Shown piece after piece: positions 55,301 through 60,438 of a stretch of DNA of 64,000 bases; within the stretch, counting starts at the first letter, position 1, and every line of letters begins with the position of its first letter. Both the position numbers and the translations under genes were made by a program. The stretch is from Amycolatopsis solani (lineage in GTDB: Bacteria; Actinomycetota; Actinomycetes; Mycobacteriales; Pseudonocardiaceae). The notes beneath the pieces were generated by a model. That model searched no databases, was not told where the DNA came from, and worked only from the letters and a program-made list of their open reading frames with translations. The stretch covers positions 124,001 to 188,000 of the forward strand of contig NZ_JAWQJT010000004.1 of assembly GCF_033441515.1 (NCBI RefSeq), in the 5' to 3' direction.

Positions 55301-58300
55301 GCGACGGCTTCACGGAAGTTGTCATGCGGCGTGCCCCCGTCGACGAACACGGGGTCCATGCCGTGCACACCGAGCAAGGTGTGCTGCGGCGGCGGCAGGA
55401 CGCTGCGGTCGAGCACCTGACCGGGGTGCGGGTCGTCGATCCGGACGGTGTTGACGGTGACGGGCGCCTTGGCCGGATACTGGTGGGCGGACGGCGGCTT
55501 CGGTTGCCCCGACGGCGGTTCGGGGCGCGGCGCGGGCGTGACGCCGGGGTCGTTTCGGTAGTGATCACGGATCGGCGCGGTGTCCGAGATCTCCTGGAGT
55601 TTGGCGAGGTTCTGCTCGGTGAGCGTCGAGTCGGTCCACGCGTCGGGTCCCATGACGCCGGGCTGGTCGGCGCGGTGGAAGAGCAGGTGGTCGTCGTGGT
55701 AGCCCTCGCCGAGGCCGAGGTAGTGCATGACCTCGTGGGTGAGGCCGGTCTTGGCGTCGTGGACGTCCCAGTGCGTCTGGTCGGTCGGCCGCTTGCCGTC
55801 CACAGTGGAGTCGTGGACGTCGACCGGAACACCGCGCCGGTGGTCGGTGCGCCAGTCGTCGTCGACTGTCCCTTGTGGAGTTTTGACGTCGACGGTGACG
55901 TGCAGCACGTCGCCGCCGGGCAGCCGGTTGCCCCGGTTGACGGTGGCGTCGAGGTGTTCTTGCAGGTCCCGCGCGAGCTGCGCGCGGCTTTCGGGCGTCA
56001 CCGAGCCGGAGTTCGAGGTCAGGTCGAGCGGGACGGTGAAGTCCCGCACCCAGCCACCATCGGCGGTTTCGTACCGGCGGACGTCGTAGCGGATCTGGGT
56101 GACGGCGCCGTCGAGTTCGCCGTCCTTGAAGCCGCCGTTCTCGAACTGCTGGGCAATGGACTTGGCGGGATCGAAGCGTTCGGAGACGAGCCGCGCGGGC
56201 GGCGCGGTGTCCCGTCGGCTGGTGTCGGTTTTCTTCGGCGCGTCCGGCTGCCCAGCCGTTTGGTGGGCCTTCCCGCCGTCGACCGCCGGCGCCGCGGCCG
56301 GGACGTGGCGCGGAGTGCTCACTGGGAGCGCGGAGTCGGTCTTGATCGGGGTGGCGGGGCGCTGACTCGGCATCGCGGCACCGGTATCGGCCTTACCCGA
56401 CCCGGTCTCGGCCATCGGCTCCACACCGGCCTTCACCGAGCCCGCCGGCTGCGGACTAGGGTTGGTCGCCCCGCTGCTCGGCACGGGGTTGGTCGCACTC
56501 ATCGGCTGCGGACCGAAGTCGCCCGGCCCGGCGTCGACCGAACTCGTCCCGGCCGCAGGCAGCGAGCCGGCCGTGGTCCTGCCCGCCCCGGTCACCGGCA
56601 CCGAACCGGGGTTGGTCCTCCCGCTGCTCGGCCCGGGGTTGGTCACGCTCATCGGCTGCGGACCGAAGTCGCCCGGCCCGGCGTCGACCGAACTCGTCCC
56701 GGCCGCAGGCAGCGAGCCGGCGTTAGTCCTGCCCGCCCCGATCACCGGCACCGAACCAGGATTGGTCACCATACTGCTCGGCCCGGGGTTGGTCGCACTC
56801 GTCGGCTGCGGACCGGCATCGATCGCGCCCCGCTCCGCACCGGCCGGGGGAACGTTCACCGTGGCGTCGTCGCTGGTCGCGTTCGGCTGGGGGGTGGTCG
56901 GCGAGCCGGTCACGGTCACCCCGCCGACGCTGCCCGCCACCGGAGGCGGTGCCGGCGTCGAGACGTTCGTGCCGGGCCGAGCACGGTCCGCGGCCCCGTC
57001 CGGGGACGATCCCCGTGGGCCATCCCCGGTGGTGGACTTGTCGCCGGTGGTGGCCGGACCGCCGTTCGTCCCGGCCCCGGACGAGCCGTCCCCGGGCCGG
57101 TTCGTACCAAGCACAGGACCACCGGCGGCGGAGTTGGTGCCCGCCCCGGTGTCCGCCTTGCCGGCGCTCGGCCCCGGAGTGGCCCCGGCGTCCCCAACCG
57201 CCGGCGGGCGCACGCCGGCAGCCGTGCCGGGCTGGTCCGCCGTGCCGTGCCGGTCCGGGGAGCCGATGCCCGGAGCTTCGACGGGCGTCACGGCGCTCGA
57301 GCCGCCCGTGCCCAGGCCGGACGCGGGGCCGGCGCCCGGACCGTGCGCCCCGGAACCGGTGCCGGTGGAAGGTGCGCCGACACCCTGATCGACCGCGCCG
57401 TTGCCCGGACCGCCGTGGGCAGAGGGGTGGCCGTTGCCGGCTCCGCCGGTCGAGGTACCGGCACTGGCTCCCACGGTCCCGTTGAGACCACCGGCCGTGA
57501 CGGCGGCGCCTCTGGAGCCTGTCGAGCCAAGTCCCGCACCGGAGTCACCGACGCCTCGCCCCGGCCCGGCGGTGCCTGGACCTGTCCCGGCCGAACCGGT
57601 GCCACTGGTCCCAGGCCCGGTGCTGGCCCCGGCCGAACCCGGACCGCCAAGCCCGGCACCAGTCCCCACCGACCCCGGCGCACCGATACTGGTTCCGCCC
57701 GGACCCGGCTGACCGGGCCCGGCACCCGTGCCGAGCTCACGACCAGGGCCCGAGGCGGATTCACCAGGCCCGGTACCGGCACCATCCGACCCGGACTGAC
57801 CGGCGCCGGTTCCACCCGAACCTGGCTGACCAACCCCGGCGCCCGTCCCAGCCATCGCAGAGCCAGCGCCACCCGAGGTCGCCTCACCAGCACCAGTTCC
57901 ACTCGAACCCGGCAGACCAACCCCCGCACCCGTCCCGGCCACAGCAGAGCCGGTACCACCCGCGGCGGACTGACCGGCGCCGCTGTCATAGCCGCCCGAG
58001 CCGACTTGGGCACCCGGTCCCGTGGTGCCCGGGGCACCGGACTGGCCGGGAGCCAACGGGCCGGCGCCCGTCTCTGCCTCGTTCGAACCCTGCGCCCCGG
58101 AACCGACGTTCGCGCCACCCGGCCCCGCGCCGGTTCCCTGGCCGTTCGCACCGGAACCCGCTCCAGCCGAACCGGAGCCGGCCGCCAGCCCGGCTCCTCC
58201 GTTGCTCGCCCCGCCCGAAGTCGGTCCACCGGAACCCGTCTCGGCGCCAGAGCCCGCTCCGTTCGTACCCGGGCCGCCGGTCCCCGCGCCGGCACCCTGG

Positions 58301-59649
58301 GAGCCGGCACCCTGGTCACCGGCTCCCGCACCTGCGCCGGCCCCGTTCGAGCCGGAACCCCCAGCATCGGCCCCCGTGCCGGCCGAACCCGCCCCAGCCG
58401 AACCGGAACCACCAACACCGCCCCCCGCGCCGGCCGAACCGGAACCACCAGCACCCGAACCACCAGCACCGGAACCCACTCCAGCCGAACCGGGACCACC
58501 GGCACCGGCCCCCGTGCCTGCTGAACCAGAACCACCAGCCCCCGAACCACCGGCACCGGAACCCGCCTCAGCCGAGCCGGAACCGCCGGCACCAGAACCC
58601 GCCCCGGCCGAACCGGCCCCCGCCCCTCCCGAACCCCTACCGCCGCCCGCCCCGCTCACCCCACGTCCAGACCCGCCGGCCCCAGGTGCCGACGGCGCGT
58701 CGATCGGACCAACAACACCCTTGTCGAACCCGACGTCCCCCACATCCTTCGGCCCCGCGTCACCCGCCCCGCCCCCAGTCAACTTGTCGTGCAGCGACTC
58801 CCCAGCCTTGTGCGCCCCATGCGTGGCCGCCCCGCTCAACCCGCCGTTCAGCGCCCCCCAACCCAAACTGTCCAGATCACCACCGAAAGCCGCCGCCCCA
58901 GTGAGACCGACCACCACCTCCGTAGCCGCTTCGTTGCCCGCCTCGCCCCACACGTTCTTCGAGAACTTCGTGCCGAACTGGCCGTCGACCTTGCCCAGGC
59001 CCTTGCCCAGCCCGTGGGCGAACGCGCCACCCACCGCGCCCAGGGCCGCCGACTGGCCGATCGACTTCCAGTCGACCCCGTGCCGGTTGCCCTGGGCGAT
59101 CTGGATGATCTGCGCCAGCATGTCCTCCGCGACCTCTTCGGCCGCTTCCTGCGCCGCCTCGCGGGCGATGCGGGCCAGCAGGCTCGTCAGGCGCTGGACG
59201 AGCGTGCGCTGCACCGTCACCACCGCGGTCCGGCCCGCCGCCATGATCTCCGGGACCAGCGGGGCCGTGAACGGGTTCGTCAACGCCCACAACACTTCCG
59301 CGGCCGTCACGGCGATCGAGATCAGCATGCCGTACTTGGCGTTCTCGATGTTCAGCGCCTGCTCCCGCAGCGACGCCGCCTGCGCGGTCGCGCGCTGGAC
59401 GTAGTCCGCGCCCAACGTGCTCAGGTTCCGCGAGAACTCCGAGAAGTTGTGCTGGACGTCGCCGCCGACGTTCGCCGTCACGTGCTGCGAGAGCCGGTTG
59501 AACCCCTGGCCCGCCGCCGCGATGTCGCGGGCGACCTGGTCCCACTCGGCGGCCAGCTCGCGGAGCTTGTCCTCGTCGCCCTGCGGCCAGGCGTCACCCG
59601 CGATGATGTAGAAGATCCAGTTCAGGCTGGGATCCACCATCAGGCTCAT
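43348..59649 (-). CDS. Giant (5433-residue) WXG100-like multidomain protein, probable type VII-secreted polymorphic toxin
   Basis: A 16.3-kb uninterrupted gene starting MSLMVDPSLNWIFYIIAGDAW. Residues about 15-180 form a WXG100-like domain of the CpnT N-terminal type (WPQGDEDKLRELAAEWDQV). A glycine/alanine/serine/proline linker spans about 317-1150. Then follow: metzincin-like HEVMH (1305-1309) with GLGEGYHD and a GVMG Met-turn; an HD-type site (H2239, H2273-D2274, NRHEG); a second zincin HELAH (2592-2596) with a later MAETAKYYF; repeated beta-rich modules (about 2830-4250) that recur to VRMT motifs; a coiled coil (4270-4480); and two His/Cys modules (H4604/C4653 and H4829/C4878). The C-terminal 500 residues are unassigned. 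I recall similar giant proteins being called lonely-Cys-domain proteins in streptomycetes; this needs checking. Confidence 0.8.
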   Translation of the reverse strand: MSLMVDPSLNWIFYIIAGDAWPQGDEDKLRELAAEWDQVARDIAAAGQGFNRLSQHVTANVGGDVQHNFSEFSRNLSTLGADYVQRATAQAASLREQALNIENAKYGMLISIAVTAAEVLWALTNPFTAPLVPEIMAAGRTAVVTVQRTLVQRLTSLLARIAREAAQEAAEEVAEDMLAQIIQIAQGNRHGVDWKSIGQSAALGAVGGAFAHGLGKGLGKVDGQFGTKFSKNVWGEAGNEAATEVVVGLTGAAAFGGDLDSLGWGALNGGLSGAATHGAHKAGESLHDKLTGGGAGDAGPKDVGDVGFDKGVVGPIDAPSAPGAGGSGRGVSGAGGGRGSGGAGAGSAGAGSGAGGSGSAEAGSGAGGSGAGGSGSAGTGAGAGGPGSAGVGSGAGGSGAGGSGSAGAGGGVGGSGSAGAGSAGTGADAGGSGSNGAGAGAGAGDQGAGSQGAGAGTGGPGTNGAGSGAETGSGGPTSGGASNGGAGLAAGSGSAGAGSGANGQGTGAGPGGANVGSGAQGSNEAETGAGPLAPGQSGAPGTTGPGAQVGSGGYDSGAGQSAAGGTGSAVAGTGAGVGLPGSSGTGAGEATSGGAGSAMAGTGAGVGQPGSGGTGAGQSGSDGAGTGPGESASGPGRELGTGAGPGQPGPGGTSIGAPGSVGTGAGLGGPGSAGASTGPGTSGTGSAGTGPGTAGPGRGVGDSGAGLGSTGSRGAAVTAGGLNGTVGASAGTSTGGAGNGHPSAHGGPGNGAVDQGVGAPSTGTGSGAHGPGAGPASGLGTGGSSAVTPVEAPGIGSPDRHGTADQPGTAAGVRPPAVGDAGATPGPSAGKADTGAGTNSAAGGPVLGTNRPGDGSSGAGTNGGPATTGDKSTTGDGPRGSSPDGAADRARPGTNVSTPAPPPVAGSVGGVTVTGSPTTPQPNATSDDATVNVPPAGAERGAIDAGPQPTSATNPGPSSMVTNPGSVPVIGAGRTNAGSLPAAGTSSVDAGPGDFGPQPMSVTNPGPSSGRTNPGSVPVTGAGRTTAGSLPAAGTSSVDAGPGDFGPQPMSATNPVPSSGATNPSPQPAGSVKAGVEPMAETGSGKADTGAAMPSQRPATPIKTDSALPVSTPRHVPAAAPAVDGGKAHQTAGQPDAPKKTDTSRRDTAPPARLVSERFDPAKSIAQQFENGGFKDGELDGAVTQIRYDVRRYETADGGWVRDFTVPLDLTSNSGSVTPESRAQLARDLQEHLDATVNRGNRLPGGDVLHVTVDVKTPQGTVDDDWRTDHRRGVPVDVHDSTVDGKRPTDQTHWDVHDAKTGLTHEVMHYLGLGEGYHDDHLLFHRADQPGVMGPDAWTDSTLTEQNLAKLQEISDTAPIRDHYRNDPGVTPAPRPEPPSGQPKPPSAHQYPAKAPVTVNTVRIDDPHPGQVLDRSVLPPPQHTLLGVHGMDPVFVDGGTPHDNFREAVAASLSDNAPNEHARITAALDAHRGETDFDALAEAADVHVHVLDSNGNWTSHGPETGRPVHIVRTEVDGKQAYLGTKENVHIGRPQVSYPGSTVLRTEEGRKVVHRGEFEIETIKGQHHVRLYTAILTPAARGSEFKDVHQDADGTVHPFSGDGKEGSKIFWVGGGRPLRALQWTAKYEHDVNRKPGMQPVLRSFLVPIDTFTKISEQATVEARSQGNSLSMNVDQNGDTNQFGLRGRDFDALQHQALKGSLVTYTPGGHDYQLPDVAGRQEDLADLYHRLGLRPDFDSAALGRENDPWFSWTPDGRKYFRNDPAALRGLARTLGNHYHTWKNSPESFFSPAADSIPDVVTKEAADSKPRRTEDMNVFLNTHGPGRATVGQLADGIGAAIDTAVHQHATNGVPVGSKELKDTILSEVKDSLKLPNQVLAEATPNARRDTLENIRAAMDADPQVPAKAADIVTKAVTDRLTGELGDTGTFGPDVAKIVHQVVRAHFDGLKGDPGTRLDQVPQGKRGYLSGKRAEAFTKGIADDLTKNPDLKTLLAKPGVTIAPDVFAAQLKAQVVPKAMHPVTKTSLVGLDADALRAHFQAKQNDVADALAKELARKNAGKLADPGFRKNLAAAVGPEVRDPDLLKNARFDPVTHEDADAFMDRLPDFATQAEIGAAIATDERRIKADFDTRETDLADHGIEGTPFANEFGRWQAEHTLGYTQKNDPAVFARHQEAGRDLTSAIHDELADPNPRSAKKILDRLVSSVDEPAARKFAETVKPQADGRPDRAPGQSKPNTFGEHAQMVLNQYLKLTQGQPDAGRFVSRDAIAKAILFHDADKVNSKNQYGDAQVSHDREPEHRGAVKQMNRHEGLWANQRDFEIARQFVDSDPFGFYFRDLGVSAKDVHDFVKALAHQAKTPDGRTPSASDVRDLFREFHQYYQADFSSYSPQAKFVNDTTGEVQSGYDKLTGLAVEHGDHVKVPGEHRFAYSNEPRDGGKTPYEQKYQELAKLFDDAVHDGSVLVGDADPGPDGTDRDSARGVRAVHETNPQAKPTVLARVKPREFSENETRAIDDALKHYAPILGERRATSSRAHAEQEVRHFAAVSFGVERGQIAPTARAEYLASHQTVNLYAMGVINKEFGGGHRGIEGTVTHELAHGLLSYALDDYGKHVGSWHPDGSPHRKPGGEAPADPKIRDDVADFKAALKSHLLDPAGFATRSPRRSEFVTRLAQANPDVFTRLENELSGKAAERIFKEVKGSQAEFNVHTGHWDADGYPAFDGERPISKYGATNVHEDMAETAKYYFLDRDHLRQHAPRRAEFFDRLVAGWDPAHRDDVLVDDAPDTRPLQARLPEYARDGRALGALAPVDVRGAEQVGARIEQLLRPLADGRPEGVDAITASLKGGGFESFLGQGKASMVRVGEKWFEVRVQAEPNLAADRITDATPAAGDVTNKNETTHGDPNADTTTGSIATSAFWLFPAGPYASVGVSAQLASPAIEHTSTSTGTEQRVIRSAGDLHRADVPVKYRITVTTPTGGQTGSEVDGSVRLLVPTDLAGLETHDTPDAIPRDDWAERVEFLAPEAVLLDEQAFFDQVSGKLHPSVTKFGAPGRTALRDFVSGAGLRQVLGTALSGSPVVSNDLFSPHGSYREAVELRAKPTGVELLGTVPGDSEVKLTDSAVSGGSTAAASKSGGEISGIFGGGAYIPGATGGVAGVSASASAKVTQTSQSGTSGTTKTNLNAKGDIGLYKVTVDLAVTTSSGETVTVPATAYVRMGLPEAKAQGLPVPDGTRDKVTPGEKRFEPPYLAAAAAAGHVRAGTFTPATKVQAQIETALRERPGFAKFLPRFDKFQRDVSKGSGADAAERLGNLRKLTANFSPAALRSKMDDLLGPGVSTQLKRRGLFTDEYLSVTVKAKLSPGRHLGQATGRSVKGSTVSSPTLTSSTTIEKGWSVGLEGRMMIPNTTPLTSLGISPTVTPVQYSDTTTWKNSGGPTTTVTTGIGGSPDAQVFAHDVEFEVEITSHTRHRPWVKKLTPGSPFRQTPRVSTVAKTGAGLPKISGQVDLWVSDGSAPKADPARFAPGKPSVTDLETAPKLDVLLGAARPPAPKFLHVEAVANTEALRDEAVRQLERAAGGDGVLGLPGGEARKRIDRMFTPQAFRSGLPRFLRQGARSGGFRYERRVADRVGGLGMNVGLSNPKLVLTSEAGGSDTTYAGGAKAGSEKSRKQAVEANVQFGMTIRPDGGDPHGQGQLYTSAKWSPWSRTKGSSAELSASVDHVRRASSDSRTVLVQYDADVRLVAETRQESIVNGGKSRAGADVKLPGAVFVRMTEDQAREQGLLPPVEPRTPAPGTLTAPALVGGTSSALGVAVVEDAPDLSGLIRDTRASLGKTGEALLPKSVLDDSMNNLQRMLDTASPESVTSLVDGALDGGVPLVLHDPGVVTTDTYQVLLKARVTETEFLDVAHDGSEIDHALTATSTAKETAGHGSSYGGQVRGAGRGLFSDSHPKVSGYDGVYKGVSGTRTKSDQTTATGTKTTSKTASSSGPSVRYRARMTFELVVTRGGKTFPVTSQDADVVVRAAADDQKISTGPASTDHNAAATNVKAFTDADLRTWQDGGHGALPPSATTEGLRGAAEVRAAARQALRTAGARDGLLDTTTLAPALTNEMLQAHLPELVKGPLHVPELHEAAVLRSGHGTVKVYARVVNPKLTGLSDSVKLEHSATETASFTGEAKASSSSEQQHNLGGGGITDTAQNAHSWGGLDTRSPDPTTEPTSSTSAGDPSVTGKPKGRTGLVGFDVEYRVVADLGGGRTAAVEVKVPSSALVRMTDADVEAFLKTKLPDTLSQAQDAVKDAAEAWRTAEEAVDQAQRRADDRWLDQQEGSRKLTEDGPALGVDTSGDAVRALRDALAVAETDARDAGARLRAGNAEISRLNDVADQALTLAAAAEPGSAEQRGFLGTRGKALEDAAAVRAEQPELTRARGAAQDRAERLAAVLDDHRNDRADQVSRREAALDEVAEARRRADEARQAWWDAKRELDRRLDAFDPSTVDAVLAQDTVTGLDTGTGLPYDFDVSQIEARPVTDRSGRVVAVSFLPAAEHTADIERDWADDHADTVGSLPEGATPERTTRLLRDGAKPDLHGRAFGEWATQAPAPWDSSTLFVMAHGRPQSVKLTLLGGRTVRVDGAAFAKILAASKPFAQAAGSARPSVTLIACSTGKLDGPGGVAHDFQRALADLGGPLRVHAPTEPALFGRPSATLGQATGAARGFTTVTDGGHFATFGPRFTGEPADRPGTSVEFDAPVATPLLDSAGEVRGVSFLEPAEAAKVQAWLSQTTGENLLVEAEPDEMREFAAGTRPSLRGRGPGEGGVLVRAPWADELARGKTFLVTGHGEETRTKVFADVDGERRAVFVDGTTLARLVTASPAFVATQPESVTLFPCAAGRRPGPGGVAHDFHAAFGGPVHAATDSVLANRRGPGEPSAPLFGATDDAFTAVVRGGHWTTFGQPVDGGAVVDELAGAVAKDWRYARPEPAAGPVPLADRARTLEVVREAVATTLALRDPGPVLAQHERPDLIRAVVDRHLGYRDADLATGARELAQAVLVADTGEGSLPAISLSGTGAGAVAKTLAGHLGAALAHDVLARVPVKIRGGEGGYVDISFASTRLRVDPAVGEIVGRLRDGLPVVRLDAVADAVASHENPGLLWTSVLAAMAGSPDFAGATHVVDRKFDATSGKWRPVGVSVRDFFPAMGKGEWRDGLVYRPLGPGGSEVDTARALAESIVEHLGDGLPAPAVPGALVADVQAELRALTPPGVAPFVLDGAADPAAAAGLAEEFALLQLHGVTDVVTGRDDVLDIAARIAEGLDVGAAADAVDALARHGALRPGLVTVALDAVLAAPDAETRAGAVAAVLGQLSDVELPTGVLREAVRGVLDGTARVDVTRRALWLMRRFRVTNLAWLYRWRIAEGVRRYQEQEKAASERSARLTAAVGGLGDDG
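56200..58700 (-). repeat. Glycine/alanine/serine/proline-rich low-complexity linker region
   Basis: About 2.5 kb inside the giant gene encodes a low-complexity linker with GAGGSG, GSAGAG and TGAGAG motifs and many short direct DNA repeats such as ccggaaccaccagcac. It separates the WXG100-like N-terminus from the enzymatic modules and probably acts as a flexible tether. Confidence 0.8.
56435..56830 (-). repeat. 150-bp tandem repeat inside the giant gene
   Basis: Two near-identical 150-bp units (56485-56634 and 56635-56784) are flanked by partial copies on both sides. Each encodes 50 residues with cores such as GPQPMSVTNPGPSS, TNPGSVPVTGAGRT and AGSLPAAGTSSVDAGPGDF. The period keeps the reading frame, so copy number can vary without breaking the gene. 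Confidence 0.85.
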
Positions 59650-59665
59650 CGCGGGCTCCGGAAAC

Positions 59666-60034
59666 CTAGGCCGTCGGCGGCTTCGTGACGTCTTCCTGCA
59701 GCTGCAGGAAGCTCTTCTGCAGGTCGCGCGCCATGTCGAACGCTCCCTGGTCGGCCTCGCGGAACGAGCCGGCCATGTCACCGATCGCGTCGGACGTGCC
59801 GTCGACGGCCTTCGCCCACAGCCGAACGCCGTCGCGGATCTCGGCCACCGCCTTCATGTGCGTCTCGGCGAACGCGTTGCCGTTCTTGTCGTGGCCCGCC
59901 GCTTCGGAGACGCGGCCGGAGCTGCCGAGCGCCTGGATGCGCTGCATGAGCGCCTCCAGCTCGGTCGCCTTCTCGCGGTAGCCGTTGCGGCCGGTGTCCA
60001 GCCCGTCGGCGTCCACGAAGAACTGGTCAGTCAT
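59666..60034 (-). CDS. WXG100-family-like (ESAT-6-like) type VII secretion target
   Basis: A 122-residue all-helical protein starting MTDQFFVDADGLDTGRNGYREKATELEALMQRI. A helical hairpin of the WXG100 type is likely, with the turn around AAGHDKNGNAFAETH, but a strict W-x-G is not present, which is common in actinobacterial relatives. It lies 16 bp before the giant gene and overlaps the YbaB-like gene by 8 bp. It could form a heterodimer with the WXG100-like N-terminus of the giant protein. Confidence 0.72.
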   Translation of the reverse strand: MTDQFFVDADGLDTGRNGYREKATELEALMQRIQALGSSGRVSEAAGHDKNGNAFAETHMKAVAEIRDGVRLWAKAVDGTSDAIGDMAGSFREADQGAFDMARDLQKSFLQLQEDVTKPPTA

Positions 60035-60428
60035 CCTCGGTCCTTCCTTCGAAGCCCGGCACGCGGGCGGCGAACAACGCTTGGACGTCGACCTTTCCGG
60101 CCATCAGGTCCTGCGCGGAGAACCCCGGCGGCAGCATCGGCGCGAGCTGTTCGGCGGACGCGTCGATCGCCTGCTGCCGCGCCTGTGCGATGGTCCGGAC
60201 GATCACCCCGGCCAGCTCGACCGGCGCCATCCGCTTGTACGCGCTCGTCGGGAACGTCAGCTCGGTGACCTCGCCGGTGCGGCCGACGGTCGCGGTCACC
60301 TCGCGGCGCGCGGACGTCGCCGTGCCGGTGGCCTCGTCGATCCGTTCCTTGGCCGCGGTGAGGTTTTCACGCTGGCGCTGGTACGCGCCGAGCGCGTCCT
60401 CCAGCATCTTTTCGTAGGGCGATGCCAT
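60027..60428 (-). CDS. YbaB/EbfC-family-like protein in a type VII operon
   Basis: A 133-residue protein starting MASPYEKMLEDALGAYQRQRENL. A long helix, then a small sheet (REVTATVGRTGEVTELTF) and a second helix (ELAGVIVRTIAQARQQAI), is the YbaB/EbfC fold. Classical members bind DNA, while relatives near actinobacterial ESX genes are thought to serve secretion (EspL-like). The start at 60428 follows AAGGAGGAATC. It overlaps the next gene by 8 bp. Confidence 0.72.
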   Translation of the reverse strand: MASPYEKMLEDALGAYQRQRENLTAAKERIDEATGTATSARREVTATVGRTGEVTELTFPTSAYKRMAPVELAGVIVRTIAQARQQAIDASAEQLAPMLPPGFSAQDLMAGKVDVQALFAARVPGFEGRTEDD

Positions 60429-60438
60429 GATTCCTCCT

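Noticed and set aside
54319..58524. 1401-residue open frame on the plus strand opposite the giant gene
   Set aside because: It is antisense to the low-complexity and metalloprotease part of the giant gene, and its sequence is Arg/Gly/Thr-rich with no motif order. GC-rich third positions keep such shadow frames open.
57800..58650. Short direct repeats resembling a CRISPR array
   Set aside because: Units are 9-18 bp, in frame, without regular unique spacers, and encode GAGGSG-type linker residues.
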